Assembly: GCA_947175285.1 (NCBI GenBank)
Contig: CAMWMM010000163.1
Location: 1-9,377 of the forward strand
Origin: an uncultured Lachnospiraceae bacterium
Lineage (GTDB): Bacteria > Bacillota_A > Clostridia > Lachnospirales > Lachnospiraceae
DNA: 9,377 bases
Direction: 5' to 3'
This document shows positions 1 to 6,518 of this stretch, one piece after another. Position 1 is the first letter of the stretch. The number at the start of each line of letters is the position of its first letter. Position numbers and translations under genes: made by a program. The notes beneath the pieces are model-generated. The model was not told where the DNA came from. It ran no database searches and saw only the letters and a program-made list of their open reading frames with translations.

Positions 1-11
1 ACAGACAGCGT

Positions 12-2438
12 ATGGAGATTCGGGTTTCGGTCAGAAATCTGGTAGAATTTATATTGCGTTCCGGAGATATTGACAACCGGAAAACTTCGGCGCCGGATGC
101 CATGCAGGAGGGCGGGCGTATTCACCGCATGATTCAGAGACGGATGGGAGCGGACTATCATGCAGAAGTCGGTTTGCGTTTTGTTTATCCGACAGAGCAG
201 TATGATATTGTTATTGAAGGGCGCGCTGACGGTATTATTATTCCGACAGGGAATGCGGATGCCGCTATGGTGACGGTTGACGAAATCAAAGGAACTTACC
301 ATGATATTGTAAAGATGAAACAGCCTGTTCCGGTTCATTTGGCACAGGCAAAATGTTATGCCTATATTTATGCTGCACAGAACAATCTGGATGCTATTGC
401 GGTGAGAATGACCTATTGTCAGTTAGACGAGACTAATACGGCGGATATTAATCCGGATGCCATCCGTTATTTTCATTCAGAATATACTTTTACGCAGTTA
501 AAAGAGTGGTTTTATGAGGTTATGAAGCAATATCAGAAATGGGCGGATTTTAGCTTTGAATGGCAGAAGTTACGGCAGGCGTCCATTAAGAAGCTGGAGT
601 TTCCCTTTCCATACAGAGAGGGGCAGAAAGAGCTGGCTTCCTACGTCTATCAGACCATTTATCATAAAAGAAAGCTCTTTATTGAAGCTCCTACCGGTGT
701 CGGCAAGACCATTTCCACGGTATTTCCGGCTGTGAAAGCGATTGGTGAGGAAATTGGGGAAAAAATTTTCTATTTGACTGCAAAGACCATTACAAGAACG
801 GTCGCGGAAGATACTTTTCAGCTTTTACGAAGTAAGGGCTTGCAGTTGAAAACGGTTGTTTTGACGGCAAAAGAGAAAATATGCTTTTTAGAGGAAATGG
901 AATGTAACCCGGAATCCTGTCCTTATGCAAAAGGGCATTATGACAGGATAAATGACGCCATGTATGATTTGCTGACGCATGAGGATGGTTTCTGCAGAGA
1001 GAAAATAGAAGAGTATGCAAAGAAATATCAGGTTTGTCCGTTTGAAATGTGTCTGGATATGAGCCTGTTTTCCGATGCCGTTATTTGCGATTATAACTAT
1101 GTCTTTGACCCACATGTGTATTTACGGCGCTTTTTTGCAGAAGGAAGCAAAGGGGAATATCTGTTTTTAATTGATGAGGCACACAATCTTGTCGAACGCG
1201 GCAGGGAGATGTACAGTGCTGTTTTGAAAAAGGAGGACTTTTTGCAGTTAAAAAGGACAGTAAAAGACTATTCTCCCAAACTGGAAAAGCAGTTGGAAAG
1301 ATGTAATAAGGAACTGCTGAATCTTAAGCGGGAGTGTGTGGATTATAAATTAGAAGATAATATTTCTGCTTTTGTGATGGCGCTTGGGCGGTTAAACAGC
1401 GGGATGGAGGACTATCTGGAGGAGCATGAGACAAGTCCGGTGCGTCAGGAGATTCTGGAATTTTATTTTGAAGTATCTCATTTTTTAAGTATATATGAGT
1501 TAGTGGATGAAAATTATGTAACATATACACAGATGAACGGGGACGGCAGTTTTTTTGTGAAATTATTTTGCGTCAATCCGTCAAATAATTTGAGAGAGTG
1601 CATGATGCGGGGGCGGAGTACGATTCTGTTTTCAGCAACGCTTTTGCCGATTCAGTATTATAAGACGCTGCTTGGCGCGGAAGAAGGAGATTATGAAGTC
1701 TATGCGAAGTCGGTTTTTCTGCCGGAAAAAAGAGGACTCTATATCGGCAGGGATGTGACCAGCAAATATACAAGACGAAGTGAGATGGAATATTATAACA
1801 TTGCTTCTTATATTTATGAGACCGTAAAGAACCGACACGGGAATTATATGGTCTTTTTTCCATCACACGCTTTCTTAAGAGAAGTATATGACAGCTTTAT
1901 GGAATACTTTGCAGAAGATACGATAGAGTGCATTGTACAGGAGGATTATATGAACGAGCGTTCCAGAGAAGAATTCCTTAGCCGTTTTACAGGCAATGAG
2001 GACTGCAATCTGGAAAGTGTGATTCATATGGATATTGAGGTGGAGGAAGAGAAAACTCTGCTTGGCTTCTGCGTGATGGGCGGTATTTTCAGTGAGGGCA
2101 TCGATTTGAAAAATGACAGTCTGATTGGAGCTATCATCGTTGGAACAGGTTTGCCGCAGGTATGTTATGAAAGAGAAATCCTGAAGAGACACTTTGACGG
2201 CTGGGGGGAGAACGGCTTCGATTATGCCTATCGCTATCCGGGGATGAATAAAGTTTTACAGGCGGCAGGGCGCGTCATCCGGACAATGGATGATGTCGGT
2301 ATTGTCGTATTGTTGGATGAGCGCTTTTTAAATCCGGCTTATCAACGACTTTTCCCGAGAGAATGGAACAATTACGAGGTCGTTACGACGAAGCAGATTG
2401 CCGCCAGAGTGGAAAAATTCTGGAACGAATGGCTATAA
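12..2438 (+). CDS. Nuclease-helicase fusion: RecB/Cas4-like PD-(D/E)XK domain plus DinG/Rad3 (XPD-like) superfamily 2 DNA helicase
   Basis: An 808-residue protein predicted to unwind, and perhaps cut, DNA in repair or replication. Residues 1-140 resemble a PD-(D/E)XK nuclease of the RecB/Cas4 type: His38, Asp73 in GRADG, Glu91-x-Lys93 in DEIKGT, and Gln112 followed by KCYAY. Residues about 195-808 are a COG1199 (DinG/Rad3) helicase with Walker [10 protein letters not shown] (225-233), DEAH at 388-391, an ILFSATLLP motif III, SEGIDL as motif V, and QAAGRVIRT (from 750) as motif VI. Between Walker A and DEAH lie Cys291, Cys298, Cys303 and Cys342, the expected layout of the XPD-type 4Fe-4S cluster; Cys328 and Cys347 are nearby extras. 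All catalytic motifs look intact. The ATG at 12 has no clear Shine-Dalgarno in the 11 upstream bases shown and the frame is open to the window edge, so a start further upstream cannot be excluded, although the nuclease fold appears complete from here. It converges on nfo. Helicase class is secure; nuclease activity is inferred. Confidence 0.92.
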   Translation: MEIRVSVRNLVEFILRSGDIDNRKTSAPDAMQEGGRIHRMIQRRMGADYHAEVGLRFVYPTEQYDIVIEGRADGIIIPTGNADAAMVTVDEIKGTYHDIVKMKQPVPVHLAQAKCYAYIYAAQNNLDAIAVRMTYCQLDETNTADINPDAIRYFHSEYTFTQLKEWFYEVMKQYQKWADFSFEWQKLRQASIKKLEFPFPYREGQKELASYVYQTIYHKRKLFIEAPTGVGKTISTVFPAVKAIGEEIGEKIFYLTAKTITRTVAEDTFQLLRSKGLQLKTVVLTAKEKICFLEEMECNPESCPYAKGHYDRINDAMYDLLTHEDGFCREKIEEYAKKYQVCPFEMCLDMSLFSDAVICDYNYVFDPHVYLRRFFAEGSKGEYLFLIDEAHNLVERGREMYSAVLKKEDFLQLKRTVKDYSPKLEKQLERCNKELLNLKRECVDYKLEDNISAFVMALGRLNSGMEDYLEEHETSPVRQEILEFYFEVSHFLSIYELVDENYVTYTQMNGDGSFFVKLFCVNPSNNLRECMMRGRSTILFSATLLPIQYYKTLLGAEEGDYEVYAKSVFLPEKRGLYIGRDVTSKYTRRSEMEYYNIASYIYETVKNRHGNYMVFFPSHAFLREVYDSFMEYFAEDTIECIVQEDYMNERSREEFLSRFTGNEDCNLESVIHMDIEVEEEKTLLGFCVMGGIFSEGIDLKNDSLIGAIIVGTGLPQVCYEREILKRHFDGWGENGFDYAYRYPGMNKVLQAAGRVIRTMDDVGIVVLLDERFLNPAYQRLFPREWNNYEVVTTKQIAARVEKFWNEWL

Positions 2439-3284
2439 TAATAACTGGATTTCTTCCTTATAGGGAGCGACCTTCTTTTCAGGATTCTCCGGGGAGGGGA
2501 TATATGGCGTTTCCAGAATCTTAGGAAGATGCAGAAAATCAGGGTGATGAACGACATAACGGATAGCGTTTAACCCAATCGTTCCCTCACCGATATTGGC
2601 ATGGCGGTCTTTTCCTGCGCCGAGTTCATTTTTGCTGTCATTGATGTGAATGACTGCTATGTTCTGTTTCCCAATCAGTTTATCAAACCGGTCAATCACA
2701 CCGTCAAAATTATTTCTGACATCGTATCCGGCATCGTTTAAATGGCATAAATCAAGGCAGACGCGCAATTTGTCATTATGTGCAACCCTGTCATAAATCT
2801 CGGCAAGCTCTTCAAAACTGCGTCCGATTTCAGAACCTTTTCCTGCCATTGTCTCAAGCGCGATATAGCAGGAGTCGGTAGTTAACACCTCATTCAGTCC
2901 TTGAGAAATCCGGTCAATGCCTGCCTGCACACCGGCGCCTACATGAGAACCCGGATGCAGAATCAGAACCTGACTGCCCATTGCAATCGTCCGTTCCACT
3001 TCCAGAGAGAGAAATTCCGTAGCAAGTTCATAAGTTTCAGAATTGACCGTATTAGCCAAATTAATAATATACGGGGCATGTACAACAAATTCTTTAATTT
3101 GATGCGCTTTCATATATTCCCACGCTGGGGCTATCTGTAATTCGGAGATAGCTTTTCTTTTTGTATTCTGGGGCGCTCCTGTGTAGACCATAAATGTATT
3201 TGCGCCGTAAGAGACAGCTTCCTTGGCGGAGGCAAGCATCATCTCCTTACCGCTCATGCTGACATGGGAACCTATTTTTATCAT
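2433..3284 (-). CDS. nfo: Endonuclease IV (AP endonuclease, base excision repair)
   Basis: A 283-residue zinc-dependent apurinic/apyrimidinic endonuclease that nicks DNA 5' to abasic sites in base excision repair; cytoplasmic. The length matches the family (E. coli Nfo is 285 residues). All nine metal ligands of the family are visible: His69, His110, Glu144, Asp178, His181, His213, Asp226, His228 and Glu258. They lie in [60 protein letters not shown] and LETP. The start is placed at the ATG at 3284-3282, giving [13 protein letters not shown], which matches the family N-terminus. It has AAAGGA (3295-3300) 10 bases upstream. A longer reading from 3350 adds 22 non-family residues and would run through the predicted promoter, so it is rejected. 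The TAG stop (2435-2433) overlaps the end of the convergent helicase gene. Its own promoter and a palindromic dyad lie just upstream. Confidence 0.96.
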   Translation of the reverse strand: MIKIGSHVSMSGKEMMLASAKEAVSYGANTFMVYTGAPQNTKRKAISELQIAPAWEYMKAHQIKEFVVHAPYIINLANTVNSETYELATEFLSLEVERTIAMGSQVLILHPGSHVGAGVQAGIDRISQGLNEVLTTDSCYIALETMAGKGSEIGRSFEELAEIYDRVAHNDKLRVCLDLCHLNDAGYDVRNNFDGVIDRFDKLIGKQNIAVIHINDSKNELGAGKDRHANIGEGTIGLNAIRYVVHHPDFLHLPKILETPYIPSPENPEKKVAPYKEEIQLLL

Positions 3285-3294
3285 ACGAAATTCG

Positions 3295-3300
3295 TCCTTT
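3295..3300 (-). promoter_or_regulatory. Ribosome binding site that fixes the nfo start
   Basis: AAAGGA read on the minus strand, 10 bases before the ATG at 3284-3282. It supports the 283-residue start over the upstream ATG at 3350, which lacks a comparable site. Confidence 0.75.
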
Positions 3301-3305
3301 CTGGT

Positions 3306-3345
3306 GTATATTGTATAGATGAGAACTCTCACTATACAAGTATAC
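3306..3345. repeat. Long imperfect inverted repeat at the nfo transcription start (operator-like)
   Basis: The arms are GTATA (3306-3310), TTGTATAG (3311-3318), one unpaired A, and TGAGA (3320-3324). They face TCTCA (3327-3331), CTATACAA (3332-3339), one unpaired G, and TATAC (3341-3345), around a two-base centre. That gives 18 complementary positions in 40 bases. The dyad overlaps the predicted -10 box (3339-3344) and the start site (about 3332) of nfo. Because the start falls inside the right arm, the nfo RNA would carry only part of it. A protein-binding operator is therefore more likely than an RNA hairpin. The cognate regulator is unknown, and it does not match the Firmicute LexA box (CGAAC-N4-GTTCG). 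Confidence 0.6.
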
Positions 3346-3367
3346 CTCATGCATCGAATATATTCAA
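3339..3367 (-). promoter_or_regulatory. Predicted sigma-A promoter of nfo
   Basis: On the minus strand, TTGAAT (3367-3362), a 17-base spacer, then TATACT (3344-3339). The expected start is near 3332, leaving a leader of about 48 bases before the nfo ATG. The -10 matches 5 of 6 consensus bases, the -35 matches 4 of 6, and spacing is ideal. The -10 box overlaps the inverted repeat at 3306-3345. Confidence 0.65.
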
Positions 3368-3438
3368 AAATTTTATTATTATAGGGAGAATTGTCACACT
3401 ATGGAATGTGAGTCATAAATGTATGACATGTGTGTCAA

Positions 3439-3447
3439 TGTGGATAA
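3439..3447 (-). promoter_or_regulatory. Perfect DnaA box (TTATCCACA)
   Basis: TGTGGATAA on the plus strand, i.e. the consensus TTATCCACA on the minus strand. A degenerate box, TGTGGAAAT (ATTTCCACA on minus), follows at 3451-3459 in the same orientation with 12 bases start to start. A second perfect copy lies at 3514-3522. Such boxes bind the initiator DnaA. Here there is no dnaA, dnaN or rpmH next to them, so this is not evidence of the chromosomal origin. Confidence 0.65.
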
Positions 3448-3489
3448 CTCTGTGGAAATTGAGGATTTCTTATGCTTTTTTGGTCTTTT

Positions 3490-3510
3490 TTTCTACGGAA
3501 CCGTCAGAAA
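3490..3510. repeat. Short inverted repeat between the DnaA boxes
   Basis: TTTCTACGG (3490-3498) faces CCGT-C-AGAAA (3501-3510) around AA, nine pairs with one bulged C. It is flanked by a T-run on its left in plus-strand orientation, so it is not an intrinsic terminator for either strand. Its role is unknown; it could be a minor operator or chance. Confidence 0.35.
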
Positions 3511-3513
3511 TCC

Positions 3514-3522
3514 TGTGGATAA
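3514..3522 (-). promoter_or_regulatory. Second perfect DnaA box (TTATCCACA)
   Basis: TGTGGATAA on the plus strand, same orientation as the box at 3439-3447 and 75 bases from it. A further TGTGGA core occurs at 3567-3572. Two exact nine-base consensus boxes within 84 bases are unlikely by chance. The cluster sits between the nfo promoter and the promoter of the rightward genes, so it could influence either. Confidence 0.65.
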
Positions 3523-3580
3523 GTCGGTCAATTTTGCAAAAAAAACTATTTTGGTCAATGAGAGGTTGTGGAGGACTTTA

Positions 3581-3610
3581 TTGGCAAGCAGACTGGAAAT
3601 ATGGTATACT
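3581..3610 (+). promoter_or_regulatory. Predicted extended -10 promoter for the rightward membrane glycosyltransferase gene
   Basis: TTGGCA (3581-3586), 18-base spacer, then TATACT (3605-3610) preceded by TGG, giving an extended -10. The expected start is near 3617, about 47 bases before the chosen start codon. This is one of the better sigma-A matches in the window. Confidence 0.7.
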
Positions 3611-3663
3611 AACGAGCGGGTGTAAATAGCTAATTGCAGAATGAGAGGAGCATAGTTTCCGAT

Positions 3664-5124
3664 ATGAAAAGCGTGAAAATGGAAGGTATAAAAAAACAGA
3701 CGGTATGGGAATTGGCACTGTTATGGATAAGCGGCATCCTTTTTCTATTTTATTTTTCTTATATGACAAGTCCACTGTTTCCGCAGGCATACGGATGGGA
3801 TTCTGCCTTTTTCCAACTTGTGGGAATGGGTATGAAGAAAGGATATCTGCCTTATCGGGATTTTTATGATATGAAAGGACCATGGCTTTTTTTTATTGAA
3901 TATGCGGCGCAGATTTTGATGTATGGAAGGACAGGAATTTTTCTGCTGCAATGTGTCAGTTTAGGTTGTGCATTGTTTTTCTGCAGGCAGATTTACCGAA
4001 AGTATTTTGGCGGAGGGGGAATTTGGGGAAGTCTTATCACGGTTCTTCCGCTTTACGCCGTCCTTGCTTCTACGATAGAAGGAGGAAATCTGACGGAGGA
4101 ATGGAGTTTACCCTTTGTATTTCTGTCCATGTATCTTTCGTTAGAGTTTATTATGGAGGAGAGAAAGGCACATAAGCCGTTATATGGATTTGTTTACGGC
4201 ATCTGTTTTGGTATCATTGCCCTGATTCGGATTACGAATGCGGTTATGATATGTGCCATTGTGCTTACTATTGTTATTTATCTTTTGAAAAATAAGGAAT
4301 GGAAAAATTTATTATGGAATGCGGCAGCGTTTCTTTTGGGAATTGCGGCGGCGTTTCTTCTTCCGGTGCTTTATTTTGGACATTATGGCGAGCTTGGCAA
4401 TATGTTTCAGTGTGTTTTTGTTTTTGGGTATATTTACGGAACAGAGGGATTCGAAATAGGTGTGGGCGGTATTTTTTTAGTGACGCTTCTGTTTTCCATT
4501 GTTATTTTTCTGCTGACGAAACAGGACAACAGGAAATTGTGGATGCTTGTCTTATGGAATACGGCGGGCATGATGGTGACTTTAGGGATGGGAAACAGTA
4601 CTCTTCATGATTATATTCTGGTCGTTCCGGGGATGATGTTCGGCGTGTGGAGACTTGCGAAAGTATGGCAGGATAACGGTTTAGACAGGACGAAAAAATT
4701 CTGCATGGCAGCAACTGTTCTCATATGCTTTGCTTATCCGTGTTATAAGATGGCAGGGGCGGGCGTTTCTATTCTTAGACAAGCCGGTGATGGTACGGCA
4801 TATCAGAACGTAATGGAAACGGTGGAGTGCATTCCGGAAAATGAGAGGGACCGTGTGTGGGGATATGAGATATCACTAAGATGGTACACGATTGCGGATA
4901 TTATGCCGTGTAACAGGTATTGTGGCTGGCAGGAGCATTATATGAGTCTTTCTCCGGAGATTGCCGAGGAAGTTAGGCAGATGCTAGGCACGAATCCGCC
5001 AAAGTGGATTATAACAAAGACTAGCGCAGTGATAGAAAATGAAATGGTTAAAAGCAAATTGTCAGCGGATTATACGCTTTTTATGCAAAATGAGGAGTAT
5101 ATCTTATATCAGTTGAAAAATTAA
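3664..5124 (+). CDS. Polytopic membrane protein, GT-C-type glycosyltransferase (PMT/ArnT-like, GT39 style)
   Basis: A 486-residue integral membrane protein resembling GT-C enzymes, which move sugars from a lipid-phosphate donor on the outer face of the membrane. About 12 hydrophobic segments are visible, at roughly 18-38, 72-89, 91-112, 119-138, 148-166, 175-190, 194-209, 219-238, 268-286, 292-309, 318-335 and 347-362. A soluble tail of about 120 residues follows. The first outer loop carries YGWDSAFF (Asp46) and LPYRDFYDMKGP (Asp66, Asp69), the acidic-loop pattern of this superfamily. GGNLTEEW at about 140-147 is a second polar loop common in Firmicute relatives. Donor and acceptor cannot be read from sequence. 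The ATG at 3664 is chosen because GAGAGGAG (3643-3650) precedes it, although 13 bases is a long spacing. A TTG at 3634 (10 residues more) and an ATG at 3679 are alternatives. Its own promoter is at 3581-3610. Superfamily assignment is fairly sure, exact function is not. Confidence 0.75.
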   Translation: MKSVKMEGIKKQTVWELALLWISGILFLFYFSYMTSPLFPQAYGWDSAFFQLVGMGMKKGYLPYRDFYDMKGPWLFFIEYAAQILMYGRTGIFLLQCVSLGCALFFCRQIYRKYFGGGGIWGSLITVLPLYAVLASTIEGGNLTEEWSLPFVFLSMYLSLEFIMEERKAHKPLYGFVYGICFGIIALIRITNAVMICAIVLTIVIYLLKNKEWKNLLWNAAAFLLGIAAAFLLPVLYFGHYGELGNMFQCVFVFGYIYGTEGFEIGVGGIFLVTLLFSIVIFLLTKQDNRKLWMLVLWNTAGMMVTLGMGNSTLHDYILVVPGMMFGVWRLAKVWQDNGLDRTKKFCMAATVLICFAYPCYKMAGAGVSILRQAGDGTAYQNVMETVECIPENERDRVWGYEISLRWYTIADIMPCNRYCGWQEHYMSLSPEIAEEVRQMLGTNPPKWIITKTSAVIENEMVKSKLSADYTLFMQNEEYILYQLKN

Positions 5125-5128
5125 AAAC

Positions 5129-5157
5129 TTGCTTTTTAAGTCCTATACCCGTAAAAT
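5129..5157 (+). promoter_or_regulatory. Possible promoter of the GH13 gene
   Basis: TTGCTT (5129-5134), a 17-base spacer, and TAAAAT (5152-5157), 32 bases before the GH13 start codon. The -10 matches 5 of 6 consensus bases, the -35 only 3 of 6. No convincing terminator separates this gene from the one upstream, so read-through is also possible. Confidence 0.4.
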
Positions 5158-5189
5158 AAATACGATAACAAAAGAGGGGAGAAAAACAA

Positions 5190-6500
5190 ATGTGGTCATA
5201 TGAAAGTGTATTTTATCAGATATATCCGTTAGGATTCTGCGGAGCGCCGTTTGAAAATGATGGTGTATTAGAGTCCAGAATTTTGAAAGTGAACGACTGG
5301 ATTCCGCATATGAAAAAGCTGGGAATCAATGCGATATACTTTTCACCGGTTTTTGAGTCCGATACGCACGGCTATAATACGAGAGATTATCATAAAATCG
5401 ACTGCCGGTTAGGAACAAACGAGGATTTTGCGAAGGTTTGCAAGAATCTGCATGAGAATGGCATTAAAGTCATTTTAGACGGCGTATTCAATCATGTGGG
5501 AAGAGGATTCTGGGCATTTCAGGATGTGTTGCAGAAACGATGGGATTCCCAGTATAAAGACTGGTTCCATATTAATTTCGACGGTAATTCCAATTATAAT
5601 GACGGTCTGTGGTATGAAGGCTGGGAAGGCAATTATGATTTGGTGAAGCTGAATCTTCGTCATGAAGATGTGATTTCCCATATTTTTGACAGTGTGAAAG
5701 GCTGGGTGGAAGAGTTTGATATTGACGGACTGCGTTTAGACGTTGCTTACTGTCTCGACCATGATTTCCTGCGCAGGCTGCGAAGCTTCTGTGACGGGTT
5801 AAAGCCTGATTTCTATCTGTTAGGCGAAACACTGCACGGCGATTATAACCAGTGGATGAACGACAGCATGCTGCATTCGGTTACGAACTATGAATGTTAT
5901 AAAGGATTGTTCTCCAGCTTCAACAGCATGAATCTGTTTGAAATCGTGCATTCGCTGCTGCGGCAGTTCGGACCGGAAAACTGGACGCTGTATAGAGGAA
6001 AGCATCTGCTTTCTTTTGTGGATAATCATGATGTGACAAGGATTGCAAGTAATCTGACGAATGAAAAGCATCTGCCGCTTATTTACGCGCTTTGCTTCGG
6101 TATGCCGGGTATTCCTTGTGTTTACTATGGAAGCGAGTGGGGAGCAAAGGCGAATAAGAGTGAAGGCGACCCTGCGCTGCGGGCATGCTTTGAGAAACCT
6201 GAGTGGACTGATTTGTGCGATTGGATTGGTGCGCTTGCGGAAGCTAAGAAAAATTCCAAGGCGCTCAATTACGGCGCATTCCGTTCCGTTGTGCTGACCA
6301 ATAAGCAGTGCATCTTTGAGAGAAAAACGGATGAGGAACGTGTCATGGTTGCTATCAATGCCGACAGTGAAAGCTATACGGCGCACTTTGATGCGGGCTG
6401 CGGTATGGCGGTTGACTTGATAAGCGGTAAGGAACATGATTTCGGAGGCGGGAGCGAACTGCCGCCTTATAGCGCATACTTCTGGAAGATGGAGAGATAA
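5190..6500 (+). CDS. Cytoplasmic GH13 alpha-glucan hydrolase (cyclomaltodextrinase/neopullulanase-like)
   Basis: A 436-residue alpha-amylase family protein, predicted to hydrolyse short alpha-glucans inside the cell. The conserved GH13 regions are intact: DGVFNH (97-102), GLRLDVA with nucleophile Asp184, GETLHG with acid/base Glu213, and FVDNHD with Asp281. LVKLN (151-155) sits where the MPKLN motif marks the cyclomaltodextrinase/neopullulanase group. There is no signal peptide. The barrel begins almost at residue 1 (YESVFYQIYPLGF), so the N-terminal CBM34 domain usual in that group is absent. The C-terminal beta domain is short, about 80 residues. GAGGGGAG (5174-5181) lies 8 bases before the ATG and fixes the start. 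The lipoprotein gene follows after 18 bases, implying co-transcription. GH13 membership is certain; substrate (maltodextrin, cyclodextrin, pullulan fragments) is inferred from the fifth motif only. Confidence 0.92.
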   Translation: MWSYESVFYQIYPLGFCGAPFENDGVLESRILKVNDWIPHMKKLGINAIYFSPVFESDTHGYNTRDYHKIDCRLGTNEDFAKVCKNLHENGIKVILDGVFNHVGRGFWAFQDVLQKRWDSQYKDWFHINFDGNSNYNDGLWYEGWEGNYDLVKLNLRHEDVISHIFDSVKGWVEEFDIDGLRLDVAYCLDHDFLRRLRSFCDGLKPDFYLLGETLHGDYNQWMNDSMLHSVTNYECYKGLFSSFNSMNLFEIVHSLLRQFGPENWTLYRGKHLLSFVDNHDVTRIASNLTNEKHLPLIYALCFGMPGIPCVYYGSEWGAKANKSEGDPALRACFEKPEWTDLCDWIGALAEAKKNSKALNYGAFRSVVLTNKQCIFERKTDEERVMVAINADSESYTAHFDAGCGMAVDLISGKEHDFGGGSELPPYSAYFWKMER

Positions 6501-6518
6501 GAAAGGAAGTGTTTTGTT

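Noticed and set aside
1573..2192. Several minus-strand frames inside the helicase gene (for example 1573-1866, 1875-2192)
   Set aside because: They are shadows of the intact helicase gene with no start signals or domain motifs.
3306..3345. LexA/SOS operator for nfo
   Set aside because: The palindrome has no CGAAC/GTTCG half-sites, so the Firmicute SOS box is not supported.
3526..3559. Direct repeat GGTCAAT at 3526-3532 and 3553-3559 upstream of the -35 at 3581
   Set aside because: Seven bases repeated twice in an A/T-rich region can easily be chance, and no regulator with this site is known to me.
3361..3580. Chromosomal replication origin (oriC)
   Set aside because: DnaA boxes are present, but dnaA, dnaN, rpmH or gyrase genes are not in the window and there is no clear unwinding element adjacent to the boxes.
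3264..3629. Plus-strand open frames of 121 and 68 codons (3264-3629 and 3419-3625)
   Set aside because: They have no ribosome binding site, overlap the nfo start, promoters and DnaA boxes, and show no recognisable protein pattern.
5121..5139. Possible terminator TTAAAAA-CTTGC-TTTTTAA after the glycosyltransferase gene
   Set aside because: The seven-pair stem is entirely A-T and has no T-tract after it, so it is too weak to call.
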